64,000 bases of DNA from Siphonodentalium dalli (taxonomy: Eukaryota; Mollusca; Scaphopoda; Gadilida; Siphonodentaliidae), in NCBI GenBank assembly GCA_032622095.1, contig CP136065.1, forward strand, positions 215,182,151 to 215,246,150, given 5' to 3'. Position 1 is the stretch's first letter, and each line of letters starts with the position of its first letter. Made by a program: the position numbers and the translations under genes. The notes below the pieces were generated by a model that saw nothing but the letters and a program-made list of their open reading frames with translations, was not told where the DNA came from and did no database searches. Below are positions 11,993-23,262 of this stretch, one piece after another.

Positions 11993-13179
11993 CTGAATTC
12001 CGGATTTAAGCCGAGAGGTGGTGGTACATACCATATCAGGGTTTCAGTGTCTTTGTCTGAAAATTAACTATTCTAACATATTCCAAAGTTCACTATTGAC
12101 TAACAAGAGTAATTCATAGCATCAAAGACCCCAACTATGGTAGAGTTGCACTCTTTGAAGCTATAAATGAAATGTGATTAATAGTTTGGCTCTTTAGGGC
12201 TACATGTAGAAATCAATTTCAATGTACACATTACTCACATATTATCAGCATATAGTATAGGGAAGACTGGCATCAAATTAAATTTTATATTACTGTATAA
12301 TAAAATATTGTGCACTACATACATATATGGCAATGCACACTCCGATAGTAATGACGTGTTGCGTGATATACAATGTAAAGTTCCATGTACTGGAGATCAA
12401 ATTACTCGCAAATACCATACCAATAAAAAATTAATCATTTCAGCAGTTGTCACAGTTCTGACACCCTGTACCATTATGTTCAATGTTTTAGCACACATTC
12501 TTTGTATGAAGTAGAAGTAATGTCAATCGGTACATCCACTGTTCCCAGAGTACTGCATCTGTATATTTGATGAATATCATGACTTCATATACTAGTAGCT
12601 GCACAATTAACAGAGAACATGTTATTCTAATTTATATAGTTGAATACACAAGTATGGTTCATCCTCACCTCCATTCACAATAATCCAGAAAGCAATGTTA
12701 TTCCACAAGTGTCACACTTCTCATGTACCAGGACAGATATACGGTTAGTCATCTACCTTGAAACAAAGTCATCTTGGCATGTTGGAGCTACATGTATGTC
12801 AGGCACATAAATACCATCATACATGTACATGTATATGTCCAGAATCACAACTTTCCTGCATTATTGTCCAATTTTTTATGCTATGATACATCTCTTCATA
12901 TGATATCAGATTTCCACTGCACTCCTGAAAATAAAGACATATGTCATAAATATACAATTACATATACAACATCACTATCTTTTGTCTTTACACCAGTATC
13001 GGTACACGCATGGTGTCAGGGTTTGAAATTGCATCCCCACTTTCAAAGCACACATGAGCTAAACATAATTCTTCTGATACATGTATTATTTGTATATTCG
13101 GATATTGTTTTTGAACTCAAGGAAAGAATTATGGACATTTAAAATTGTAGGTCATTCTACAGATATGGTAAACTTGTAT
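11993..13179. other. No recognisable feature
   Basis: AT-rich sequence. The 122-codon frame at 12,774-13,142 has no domain-like pattern and a composition like its surroundings, so it is not called. Confidence 0.35.
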
Positions 13180-13520
13180 CTTTTAAGTTGAAAATAAACG
13201 CTCTTTATTGCTAATTAGTAGTGCCTCTTTAGGTCATCTGCACCTATGTTTTAAGCCCATGACACCCCTGTGTCAAATTACCTTACTGTTCAAATTTGCC
13301 GACATATCTTCTGAGCTGATAATAAACGCTCTTCATTGAACATCCAATTTATGTTAATATAATTTAGTAGTCCCCGCTTAGGGTCAAATGTGCCTATGTC
13401 GTGATATTTGCCTGGTCAGGTGACCTCTGTACCAATTTTCCTACATATCATCTAAGCTGTTATGTAACGCTCGTTATAGCGCGCATGATAAATATAATTG
13501 TTAAGTCCCTCTTTAGGGTC
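13180..13520. repeat. Three diverged units of about 150 bp with AATAAACGCTCTT
   Basis: Units share AATAAACGCTCTT, a TTTAGGGTCAA-like word and CATATCTTCTGAGCTG-like ends. The AAACGCTCTTTA word also occurs inside several type-3 Helitron elements (14.40, 17.79, 36.71 and 39.41 kb), so this may be an old Helitron core array. Confidence 0.45.
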
Positions 13521-13916
13521 AACGGCACACACACACCCGAGTCACTTTTCCACTGCATATCAATTTCCAGCGACCATTCCATTCACACATACATTATTGG
13601 CGGTCTCGTGCCACTAACAATTATTATTATAGTCTAATATGCCCACAGGCTGTTAATCATCCATGTTGGCAATTACTAAAACACGACACATTCAAAACTC
13701 ATATTGTTGGTATATTACATGTATATTGGTATATAAATAAGTCTACCCAGACTTGTTGATGATATGCATACGTTCATCTGTATCATATATATACCCACCG
13801 ACTCCGACTGTACATGTTCCTATTCACACATTCAAGGATGTCGGGCAACTTCCACTGGTGGTAATTATCTGTCTTTTACTTGAGTTGGCCTCACACATCA
13901 TTCACACATTATGACA
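13521..13916. other. No recognisable feature
   Basis: Short stretch before the first Helitron chain. Its last base is A, giving the T that follows the chain's CTAG end on the minus strand. Confidence 0.4.
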
Positions 13917-15032
13917 CTAGCAGATTAGCCCGCCACTGGCGGGATTCGTCCCATGGCTTTGGTTGATCCATTAATTGTTGTTTTTCAAGCTTTTTAAAGG
14001 GTGGACAAACTGACCCGACGAAAATATTCCCCGTCCCGAGTTGATACACAACAAATGTAATGTCGCTGCCACGGCTGATACCCAAAATATCGTCCAAGGT
14101 CATTTGCGGGTACCCGTTTCAATGTCAAGGTCAAGTTGGGTGGATAAAATAACCCAACCAAATATTCCCCATCCCGAGTTGATCATGCAAAACAAATTTC
14201 ACGTGGATGTCACAACTGACGACCGATATATCGCCCAAGGTAATTTGTGGGTACCCGTTTCAAGGTTAAGGTCACCTCGGGCAGACAAGCTGACCCGACG
14301 AAAATCTCCCCCATCCCTTGGAACCCATAAGTACGAAATTCCGTCTCGATATCCCCAGTTTCCGAGATGGTCAAATGCCGTATTTTCACTCAAGTAGATA
14401 AATAAACGCTCTTTAGTAGCGATACCTCATATACAAACGCTCATTAATTATCACGCGATTAACCCATCAATTCCAACAACGGTGGCAGGGCGAAGGGTGA
14501 AGGAGTGATCGGACCTTCTCGGAAGCGGTGGGATCACAATTCTCGTGATTTGTAACCCTTAGTGTACCTTCAGACGACCACGATACATTCGTACGTGAAG
14601 GAATCGGGCCCGATGAGATCGTGGATAGTTTGTTCAGATGATTGCTATGTCATGTGCATTATAACATCGTAGGTTGTTCTTAAGCATGTGATTGACTACC
14701 CTACGGTCATTTCCAGCTACGATTTTTACGTACACACGACTGCGATAACGTCGCAAGTGGAGGTAACCAAGGATACGCCACGATTTTGCATCTAAAATCA
14801 AACAGCGCTTGATATTATTATATGACCTACGATTTTGACGTGGGCATGCGCAGTCCATACTCCGGTTACTTCCTACGACGGAAATCTTTCCACTTACGAT
14901 TGTATTGTGGTCGTCTGAAGGTAAACTTAGATGGCAAGTTTGGGCTCAATCGGTCGAGCGTTTCGAGCCGTTTTCGAGTCTATAAAGGATATACACACAC
15001 ACATATAGGGAAGTCTCAAAATATATAGTAGA
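13917..15032 (-). mobile_element. Helitron-type element A (first chain)
   Basis: Minus strand. The 3' end at 13,917 reads CTAG after the GCCAGTGGCGGGC hairpin and is followed outside by T. The 5' end at 15,032 is TCTACTATATATTTTGAG. The interior has the AACGCTCTTTA block, AGCTTGACCTTAACC-like tracts and GACTCGAAAACGG next to a CA-rich tract. It carries a nested inverted-terminal element at 14,567-14,921. Confidence 0.65.
14567..14921. mobile_element. Nested inverted-terminal element with TA flanks
   Basis: CCTTCAGACGACCACGATAC at 14,567 is mirrored at 14,902-14,921 (inverse reads CCTTCAGACGACCACAATAC); similarity extends to about 29 bp. It is flanked by TA on both sides (14,565-14,566 and 14,922-14,923), as for Tc1/mariner-type insertions. 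The interior repeats the word ACGATTTTKACG on both strands. No transposase is present. Nested inside Helitron element A, so younger than it. Confidence 0.6.
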
Positions 15033-15700
15033 CTAGAAGGTGACCCGACTTCGTCCGGGCTTTGACCTTGAATTGTCCATTTTGAAGGTGACCCGACTTC
15101 GTCCGGGCTTTGACCTTGAATTGGCCATTTTGAAGGTCAAGGTCAAGTGGGGTCACGATTTGACCAGTCCAAAAACACTGCTCGGACAAAAGTACCCGAC
15201 AAACGTGCCCGTCGAAATCCATCCGGTTTTACCCGATTTGACCTTGAATTGATAATTTTGAAGGTCAAGGTCTGGTCGGGGTCACGATTGTACCCGTCCA
15301 AAACAATCAGTGGACAAAAGTAACCCCACGTATCAAATTTCGTCGAAATCCCATCAAAATTGGCGATTTGACCTTGAAGTTACCCGATTTCAAGGTCAAG
15401 GTCACGTCGCACGGGCAAATGAATATGCTGATGAGACTCGCCATAAGAAAGTATCCCCACATACCAAGTTTCGTCGAAATCCCGTGATATTCGGGCGTTT
15501 GACCTTGAAATGACCCGATTTCAAGGTCAAGGTCACGTCGCACGGACAAATTAATATGCCTATGTTCGTCCCCGGCCGACAATACCCCCACGTACCAAGT
15601 TTCATCGAAATCGGCTGGGCCATTTTCGAGTCCATCGATTACACACACACACACAGACAGATACACACACACACACATATCTTTCAAAATATATAATAGA
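15033..15700 (-). mobile_element. Helitron-type element B (first chain)
   Basis: 3' end CTAG at 15,033-15,036 with the GCCCGGACGAAGTCGGG hairpin. The hairpin block is duplicated about 50 bp further in (15,085-15,112). The 5' end at 15,700 is TCTATTATATATTTTGAAAG next to a GT-rich microsatellite. The body is the GACCTTGAATT / TTTCGTCGAAATCC core in about 130-bp units. Its 5' end directly abuts the CTAG of element C. Confidence 0.7.
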
Positions 15701-16256
15701 CTAGCCGATGAGCCCGACGTTGTCCGGGCTATTCAAAAACCAAATTTGAAGTCGATAGCTCTACCCAGCGCTATTCAAAAACCAAATTTCAAGTCGATAG
15801 CTCTACCCGTTTCCGAGATCTGGTCTGCGCATGCGCGAAGCTGGCGTCGCACGGGCTCGGCGACCCGATAAAATTCGTATCCGGGGCAAGATACATTCAC
15901 ATAGCAAATTTCAAGTCGATAGCTCCACCCGTTTCCGAGATCTGGTCTGCGCATGCGCGAAGCTGGCGTCGCACGGGCTCGGCGACCCGATAAAATTCGT
16001 ATCCGGGGCAAGACACATTCACATACCAAATTTCAAGTCGATAGCTCCACCCGTTGCCGAGATCTCGTCTGCGCATGCGCGAAGCGGGCGCCGCACGGGC
16101 TCGCCAATACGACAACGTTCACCATCTGGTCAAACTACACACACGTACCAAGTTTCGTCCCGATCGGTCGAGAATCGTAGATTTGTATAAATGACAGACA
16201 GACAGACAGACAAACAAACAAACATACAGACAGAGGTCTTCAAAATATATATGAGA
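15701..16256 (-). mobile_element. Helitron-type element C (first chain)
   Basis: 3' end CTAG with a GCCCGGACAACGTCGGGC hairpin. The 5' end at 16,256 is TCTCATATATATTTTGAAG followed by a CTGT tetranucleotide tract. The core is the 120-bp unit containing CCGTTTCCGAGATCT, GCGCATGCGCGAAGC and GATACATTCACATA. Confidence 0.7.
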
Positions 16257-16984
16257 CTAGAAGGTGACCCGACTTCGTCCGGGCTATTCAAAAACCAAAT
16301 TTCAAGTCGATTGCTCCACCCGTTTCCGAGATCTGGTCTGCGCATGCGCGAAGCTGGCGTCGCACGGACTCGGCGACCCGATAAAATTCGTATCCGGGGC
16401 AAGATACATTCACATACCAAATTTCAAGTCGATAGCTCCACCTGTTTCCGAGATATATAGCCCAATGTCATTTGCAGATACCTCGGCCGGTGATGAGTTA
16501 ACGCGACATCGGCCGGTTAAGAGTTAACGCGATCACGTCACGATATGTTGATGGCGTAATATATTTACGCAATGATTTTCGATGAGCGAAGCATGGTCCT
16601 GCGTTCTTCCCGATAATTAAGGTAGAAACTTTAAACGTACACAGGCGTGTGATACATCATTGGAAAGATGAAGCGCCACAGATTCTAACCGTGCAAATTA
16701 TATGACTGGCAATTTATTATTCGCGCTATATCGAATCGATTTGTGAGCACCGAACTGAAATATATTAGCGCAAAACGGCGTAAAAACAGATTTGACCTCG
16801 GCACGTGAAAAGTTGACCTCGCACGGACAAATTAATAGGCCCATGTTACTCCTGACCCGAAAATACCCCCACATACCAAGTTTCATCGAAATCGGCTGGG
16901 CCATTTTCGAGTCCATCGATTACACACACACCACAGACAGATACACACACACACACACACAGATCTTTCAAAATATATAATAGA
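16257..16984 (-). mobile_element. Helitron-type element D (first chain)
   Basis: A mosaic: 3' end with the GACGAAGTC hairpin, then one 120-bp core unit (GCGCATGCGC type), then the unique centre shared with the plus-strand element at 5.74-6.67 kb, and a TCTATTATATATTTTG 5' end at 16,984. Confidence 0.65.
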
Positions 16985-17999
16985 CTAGCAGGTTAGCCCG
17001 CCACTGGCGGCATTCGTCCCATGGCTTTGTTCGAAAAAGCAATTGCAACAGGTACCGAGACACTTGTGCTGCATTTGCAGCAAATTTCGGCAATAGTCAG
17101 AAACATGACAATTTTAATTTAATTTTTTGTTTTTCAATGAGTTAATTATTTTGTTTTTCAATTAGTTAATTGTGCTTTTTTAATTTTTTAATTGAATTTT
17201 TTGTTTTTAAATTTTACCCGATTTTTTTTGGTTTTTCAAGGAGTTAATTGTGCCTTTTTAATTTTGTTTTTCAATTTTACCCGATTTTTTTTGGTTTTTC
17301 AATGAACCGTCCATGACACTTCCCGTATTTAGCAAGTTTGAGCTCAATCGGTTCGAGTCTATAAAGGACACACACATATATATGACACTTCCCGTAGGTA
17401 GCAAGTTTGAGCTCAATCGGCATTGCCTGGAATTTCCCAGTAAATATTTAGCAAGTTTGAGCTCAATCGGTTCAGTCTATAAAGGACACACTCATATATA
17501 TTTGCCGACATTGCCGTGGGGATGCCCGTTCCTACACGCGTTTTCGATTCTATGAAGTACCCACATATATACACACATATTAATAGTAGATTGGCAGATT
17601 CCAGTAGCTTTATAACGGTATATCTGGGGAGAAATCTGATGCTATATTCGTGATTATCTGGGATGATTTCGGTATATACCGAACTGTAAAAACAAAGCGC
17701 GCCATCCGTGCTCGCAGGGAATAAATTTCGAGCGATAACATTTGCGTTCCCGTATAACTATGCAGATGCTAATAACGTTGAATGGGAAACAGACGCTCTT
17801 TATAGAGATGCGTCAAAAACAAACGCTCATTAAATAATCACTTGATTAACCCACGCCGTGACTTTGCGGTGATTTGAGATTGGAGAACGGGTGCTCTGAG
17901 CTTCTCTAAAGGAAGTTTGAGCTCAATATGTACACGCGTTTTGGATTCTATGAAGTACACACACACACATATACGAAGTCTCAAAATATATAGTATAGA
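16985..17999 (-). mobile_element. Helitron-type elements E1 and E2 (first chain)
   Basis: Probably two elements joined at about 17,590. E1 has the GCCAGTGGCGGGC 3' hairpin and CTAG, a T-rich stretch with ATTTTACCCGATT, tandem GCAAGTTTGAGCTCAATCGG units, and a TCTACTATTAATA 5' end. E2 runs from the junction (TTGGCAGATTCC on the plus strand) to a TCTATACTATATATTTTGAG 5' end at 17,999. The same pair arrangement recurs at 36.0-36.95 and 38.6-39.64 kb. Confidence 0.55.
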
Positions 18000-18626
18000 C
18001 TAGAAGGTGACCGACTTCGTCCGGGCTTTGACCTTGAATTGGCCATTTTGAAGGTCAAGGTCGAGTGGGGTCACGATTTGACCAGTCCAAAAACACTGCC
18101 CGGACAAAAGTACCCGACAAACATGCTCGTCGAAATCCATCCGGTTTTACCCGATTTGACCTTGAATTGATAATTTTGAAGGTCAAGGTCTGGTCGGGGT
18201 CACGATTGTACCCGTCCAAAACAATCAGTGGACAAAAGTAACCCCACGTATCAAATTTCGTCGAAATCCCATCAAAATTGGCGATTTGACCTTGAAGTTA
18301 CCGGATTTCAAGGTCAAGGTCACGTCGCACGGGCAAATGAATATGCTTATGAGACTCGCCATAAGAAAGTACCCCCACATACCAAGTTTCGTCGAAATCC
18401 CGTGATATTCGGGCGTTTGACCTTGAAATGGCCCGATTTCAAGGTTGAGGTCACGTCGCACGGACAAATTAATATGCCTATGTTCGTCCCCGGCCGAAAA
18501 TACCCCCACATACCAAGTTTCATCGAAATCGGCTTGGCCATTTTCGAGTCCATCGATTACACACACACACATACAGATACACACACACACACACACACAC
18601 ACAGATCTTTCAAAATATATAATAGA
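18000..18626 (-). mobile_element. Helitron-type element F (first chain)
   Basis: Near-copy of element B: GACGAAGTC 3' end with CTAG, GACCTTGAATT core units, a long CA microsatellite, and TCTATTATATATTTTG at the 5' end. Confidence 0.7.
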
Positions 18627-19236
18627 CTAGAAGGTGACCCGACTTCGTCGGGGCTTTGACATTGAATTGTCCATTTTGAAGGTCAAGGTCAAGTGGGGTC
18701 ACGATTTGACCAGTCCAAAAACACTGCCCGGACAAAAGTACCCGACAAACGTGCCCGTCGAAATCCATCCGGTTTTACCCGATTTGACCTTGAATTGATC
18801 ATTTTGAAGGTCTGGTCGGGGTCACGATTGTACCCGTCCAAAATAATCAGTGGACAAAGGTAACCCCACGTATCAAATTTCGTCGAAATCCCATCAAAAT
18901 TGGCGATTTGACCTTGAAGTTACCCGATTTCAAGGTCAAGGTCACGTCGCACGGGCAAATGAATATGCTTATGAGACTCGCCATAAGAAAGTACCCCCAC
19001 ATACCAAGTTTCGTCGAAATCCCGTGATATACGGGCGTTTGACCTTGAAATGACACGATTTCAAGGTCAATGTCACGTCGCACGGACAAATTAATATGCC
19101 TATGTTCGTCCCCGGCCGAAAATACCCCCACATACCAAGTTTCATCGAAATCGGCTGGGCCATTTTCGAGTCCATCGATTACACACACACACACAGACAC
19201 ACACACACACACAGATCTTTCAAAATATATAATAGA
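18627..19236 (-). mobile_element. Helitron-type element G (first chain)
   Basis: Near-copy of elements B and F with the same ends. The spacing of core units differs by small deletions. Abuts F and H without intervening bases. Confidence 0.7.
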
Positions 19237-19886
19237 CTAGAAGGTGACCCGACTTCGTCCGGGCTTTGACCTTGAATTGGCCATTTTGAAGGTCAAGGTC
19301 AAGTGGGGTCACGATTTGACCAGTCCAAAAACACTGCCCGGACAAAAGTACCCGACAAACGTGCCCGTCGAAATCCATCAGGTTTTACCCGATTTGACCT
19401 TGAATTGATAATTTTGAAGGTCAAGGTCTGGCGAAGGTGACCCGACTTCGTCCGTTACCGAGATCTGGTCTGCGCATGCGCGAAGCTGGCGTCGCACGGG
19501 CTCGGCGACCCGATAAAATTCGTATCCGGGGCAAGATACATACACAAACTTTAAACGTACACAGGCGTGTGATGCATGATTGGAAAGATGAAGCGCCACA
19601 GATTATAACCGTGCAAATTATATGACTGGCAATTTATTATTCGCGCTATATCGAATCGATTTGAGAGCACCGAACTGAAATATATTAGCGCAAAACGGCG
19701 TAAAACAGATTTGACCTCGGCACGTGAAAAGTTGACCTCGGATCTATGTTACTCCTGACCTATGTTACTCCTGACCCGAAAATACCCCCACATACCAAGT
19801 TTCATCGAAATCGGCTGGGCCATTTTCGAGTCCATCGATTACAAACAGACAGATACACACACAGATCTTTCAAAATATATAATAGA
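19237..19886 (-). mobile_element. Helitron-type element H, chimeric (first chain)
   Basis: Begins like element G at its 3' end. At about 19,435 it switches through a second 3'-end-like block (GGTGACCCGACTTCGTCCG on plus) into one 120-bp GCGCATGCGC unit, then into the unique centre of element D, ending TCTATTATATATTTTG. It reads as a recombinant of two subfamilies. Confidence 0.6.
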
Positions 19887-20551
19887 CTAGCAGGTTAGCC
19901 CGCCACCGGCGGCTTGTCCGAAACATGACATTTTTATATATATTTTTTTATTTTTTAGCTCCACGCGTTTCAATAAGAAAAATTTGTACCCGGTAGCTCC
20001 ACCAGTTTCCGAGATCTGGTCTGCGCATGCAAATTTGTACCCGGCGCAAGATACATTCACATGCCAAATTTCAAGTCGATAGCTCCACCCGTTTCCGAGA
20101 TCTCGTCTGCGCGTGCGCTGCACGGCCGTCGCACGGGCTCGGCGACCCGATAAAATTTGTACCCGGCGCAAGATACATTCACATAGCAAATTTCAAGTCG
20201 ATAGCTCCACCCGTTTCCGAGATCTCGTCTGCGCATGCGCTGCACGGGCGTCGCACGGGCTCGGCGACCCGATAAAATTTGAACCCGGCGCAAGATACAT
20301 TCACATAGCAAATTTCAAGTCGATAGCTCCACCCGTTTCCGATATCTCGTCTGCGCATGCGCTGCACGGGCGTCGCACGGGCTCGCCCATACGACAACGA
20401 CCACCGCCTGGTCAAACTACACACACGTACAAAGTTTCGTCCCAATCGGTCGAGAATCGTAGATTTGTATGAGGTACAACACACACACAAACATAAATAT
20501 ATAAGAGAGATATGTAAATTAGATAGATTGTATCAAAATATATAGGAGAGA
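19887..20551 (-). mobile_element. Helitron-type element I (first chain, outer 5' end)
   Basis: GCCGGTGGCGGGC 3' hairpin with CTAG. The body is four 120-bp units with GCGCATGCGCTGCACGG. The 5' end is TCTCTCCTATATATTTTG at 20,551. The base outside is A on the minus strand, as expected for an A/T insertion, so the chain as a whole (13,917-20,551) has a proper A...T flank pair. Confidence 0.6.
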
Positions 20552-20703
20552 TATGTAAATGATCTACACACCATTACTGGTGTTTGTCAAAGTTTAGTGG
20601 GGTATATCAATACTCATTCACGATCTAATCATTGAGGTCCGGAGGGTGTGGGCTATCTCTCGAATACAAGGAGTTCTCAAAATATATAGAAGAGATAATA
20701 CGC
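20552..20703 (-). mobile_element. Orphan Helitron-type 5' terminus
   Basis: TCTCTTCTATATATTTTGAG on the minus strand starts at 20,695 with A outside. No matching 3' end was found to the left, so the element is truncated or too diverged to bound. Confidence 0.4.
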
Positions 20704-21683
20704 GGTGTGACTAAACACCGCCCGGACACGCCCGGATCAACCCGGACCGCCCCTGTGGAGTATAGGGGTGATTTTAAGGGCAAGATAAGGACAGGGGTGT
20801 CATGGAAACCCACTCACGCACGGACCGGGCTCGCGACAACACAGAAGTGTGGCTATTTACCCTCAAAATGCCGGCATCGGCGAATATGTTCGACGCGAAT
20901 GAAGCTAACTGCCCGGACCGCCCCTGTTGCGTCTGGGGATGATTTTAGTGTCCATATATGTGCGAGGGTATCAATGAAACCCAAATACGCACGGAGGGTG
21001 GTCACGGTCAAACGGAAGTACCAATATTAACCCCTAAACTTGCCATATTCAGCCATAATTACAAATGTGTTCCCCCAATTAAAAAAATCGCAGCCACTAC
21101 CCCCTTAACGCCCTCGTACGGCTAAGAACTCCTGACATATATGTTGCGGAACTACCCTCGACTACATTCACGAAGAAACAAGGGCGAATCGCTCACGAAG
21201 GCCCGGATAATAACCCCCAAAATGCCCCCATCCCCGAATATGTTTACCGATAACGAAGCTAACAGCCCGGACCGCCCATGTTGCGTCTAGGGGTGATTTT
21301 AATGTAAATATCTGTGCGCGGGTGTCAATGAAACCCATATACGCACATGTGGTGGTCACGGCCAAACAGAATTGCCGATATTAACACCAAACTTGCCAGA
21401 TTAAGCCAGAATTACAAAATTGTGCTCCCAATAAAAAAAAATTCAAAGCCCGGACCCCCTTAACGCACTCGAACGGCTAAAAACTCCTGACATATATGTT
21501 GCGGAACTACCCTCGACTACATTCACGAAGAAATAAGGGCGAATCGCCCACGAAAGCCGGGCAATTAACCCCCAAAATACCGCCATCGCCGAATATTGCA
21601 CTTACAATCAAGTCAATACTCCACAGGGGCGGTCTGGGCTGGTCCGGGCTGGTCCGGGTTGGTCCGGGCGGTGTTTAGTCACA
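20704..21683. mobile_element. Inverted-terminal element with 355-bp internal tandem
   Basis: GGTGTGACTAAACACCGCCC at 20,704 is mirrored exactly at the right end (about 21,664-21,683); the arms continue through CCCGGACC repeats to CGCCCCTGTGGAG. Inside, blocks around AACTCCTGACATATATGTTG, GAAGCTAAC and CGCCC(C/A)TGTTGCGTCT recur about 355 bp apart. No transposase-like frame is seen. No target duplication could be identified. About 980 bp. Confidence 0.6.
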
Positions 21684-22073
21684 CCCCATATACGTATCTG
21701 CATATGTCTATGTCAGTTATGTTTTTCAACGATGGAGCCTTTCTATTGTGCTTGTACTGTTCTGGGTGCTATGTTCAATCTATCCTCATCAGCTGTTTCA
21801 AGAATCGGACTGTGGAATACAAATTGATTCAAAACTTTAATATTAATAGGAATACACATCATGTACACATCATGTAGGCCACATCATCTCGGCGACTTGG
21901 GTTCGGGACCCACCATAAGAGTCACTTCACACTGACAACATCTAACTAGTATTTAGATATAAACATAAATTTAAAAATACAAGAAAAGGAGTCACACATA
22001 CATAATTATACAAACATTACCCGTGTGCATCATGTGACGTCGGGCATCCAAACACGGAACCAAAGCCCCTTTA
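21684..22073. other. No recognisable feature
   Basis: Spacer between the inverted-terminal element and the left LTR. Ends in TTTA (22,070-22,073), one copy of the LTR element's target duplication. Confidence 0.5.
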
Positions 22074-22722
22074 TGTGCCAATACGGGTACATATAACTCT
22101 TAAGGCTATCAGAACGGTTTGATTATTTATATACAACAAAGTCAATAATGTTCAATCATCGGCATCTGGGTTTCTCTTCCTGTCGTCTGCTTGGTTTAGG
22201 GTCTTCTTTCGTCTTCATAGGTTGATTGTATCTGATCGTCTTCTACTCGGTTGAATTCCGGTTGATTTCGTCTTCCTGTCGTCTGCTCTTCTTCTTCCGT
22301 CGGCGCATCAGTGGGACGTTGTTAGAACCACAAGAGTCATAATGTTACCTTGTGGTTACGTCCATACTTTCGGCTGTTTTGTCCTAGCGTCCGAGGCTGC
22401 TTGGTACTCGCTGTGTGGTCAGATAGAACTGCTTGTGGGTGTCGGCTTCCTTCTTACTAAATACAGAGGCCGCTAATGACGGCCATGTGTATCTTCACGG
22501 CGCGTCCGTTCCAGACGTACTTAGGGTAATTGAGTTATCGTCATCTCCCCATGGGTCCTATTAACTCTTCTGGTTTCGGTATCTTTTCTAGGCGAGACAT
22601 CTGTTCTTGCTAATCCTCAAGACCGTTCTGTTTACTCCACAAATCATTTCCCTATGTATGTGTCGGGGATGATTATTGCATTCCCGGGTTGAAAGTTATG
22701 TCCCTGGGGTTGTCTTGGCACA
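22074..22722 (-). repeat. LTR (3' LTR of the minus-strand element)
   Basis: Same 649-bp length as the other LTR. Six of the roughly seven differences fall in one stretch of about 60 bp (22,209-22,270). Confidence 0.9.
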
Positions 22723-22723
22723 T

Positions 22724-22741
22724 TACTCCTTCACTTTTTCG
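22724..22741 (-). promoter_or_regulatory. Polypurine tract
   Basis: Read on the minus strand the bases next to the 3' LTR are purine-rich (GAAAAAGTGAAGGAG), the expected plus-strand primer site. Position and composition are seen; function is inferred. Confidence 0.55.
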
Positions 22742-22743
22742 AT

Positions 22744-23262
22744 TTAAAGTTGATCTTGAAATCGCAAGTCCAATTCGTCGCTGCGCAGCAGGTTGATGAT
22801 TCGTCGGAGTAGTTCGCAACAGCGGCATCGGTGAATGAGAGGCCTCCGTTGTTCGTATGTCCGTCGGTGTCGTTGGTACGGCTGCTGTCGTGCTCTAGCG
22901 TAGGTTCGCTGGCGAGTCTGGATCGGCTGTCGGTGTTCGTCCGTGAAGTAGTACCAATCGGGGTCGATGTCGATGAGTGCATCTTCAGATTCTCTGGGCG
23001 GGCTGTAAGTCGGGGGAGGTGACTGCATCGCGTAATATCGTCTATGCTCGGTGTAAGGCTGTACCCATGGCTGGTTGTAGGATGTGGGTGACTGCATGCG
23101 CGGCATCATGTCGAGGTAGCTTTCATGCGGCCGCCTGGTGGATGGTCGTGCATCTGAATTGGGTGTCATATCGTCATCATCGGATGTCGAGGTATTTTCG
23201 TCCTCAATGTCCGAGTATGGGGGTAGGTTCTGACAACTGGTCGACCCTTGTTCCACCGCCAT
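22744..23262 (-). CDS. Accessory ORF of the LTR element, acidic N-part and Arg-rich C-part
   Basis: 172-residue frame immediately before the polypurine tract; the ATG at 23,262 is chosen because the longer frame upstream lacks an ATG. The N-half is Ser/Asp-rich with DDDD and a Pro-Pro-x-Tyr motif inside SPPPTYSPP. The C-half is very Arg/Gln-rich (RQRTYARARQQPYQRHRR) and ends with a short Leu-rich segment after HRCRCCELLRR. No known domain is recognised. Its place, after pol and before the 3' LTR, is where env or accessory genes sit. The PPxY motif recalls late-budding motifs and the Arg-rich tract an RNA-binding or nuclear signal, but both are inference from short motifs. Confidence 0.5.
   Translation of the reverse strand: MAVEQGSTSCQNLPPYSDIEDENTSTSDDDDMTPNSDARPSTRRPHESYLDMMPRMQSPTSYNQPWVQPYTEHRRYYAMQSPPPTYSPPRESEDALIDIDPDWYYFTDEHRQPIQTRQRTYARARQQPYQRHRRTYEQRRPLIHRCRCCELLRRIINLLRSDELDLRFQDQL

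Noticed and set aside
12774-13142. 122-codon frame as a gene
   Set aside because: No domain pattern, composition like flanking DNA, no splice context.
15307-19212. Repeated 120-140 codon frames in the Helitron chain (CVIDGLENGPADFDETWYVG type)
   Set aside because: They are translations of the tandem core and the CA microsatellite, recur with every element copy, and exist in opposing frames on both strands.
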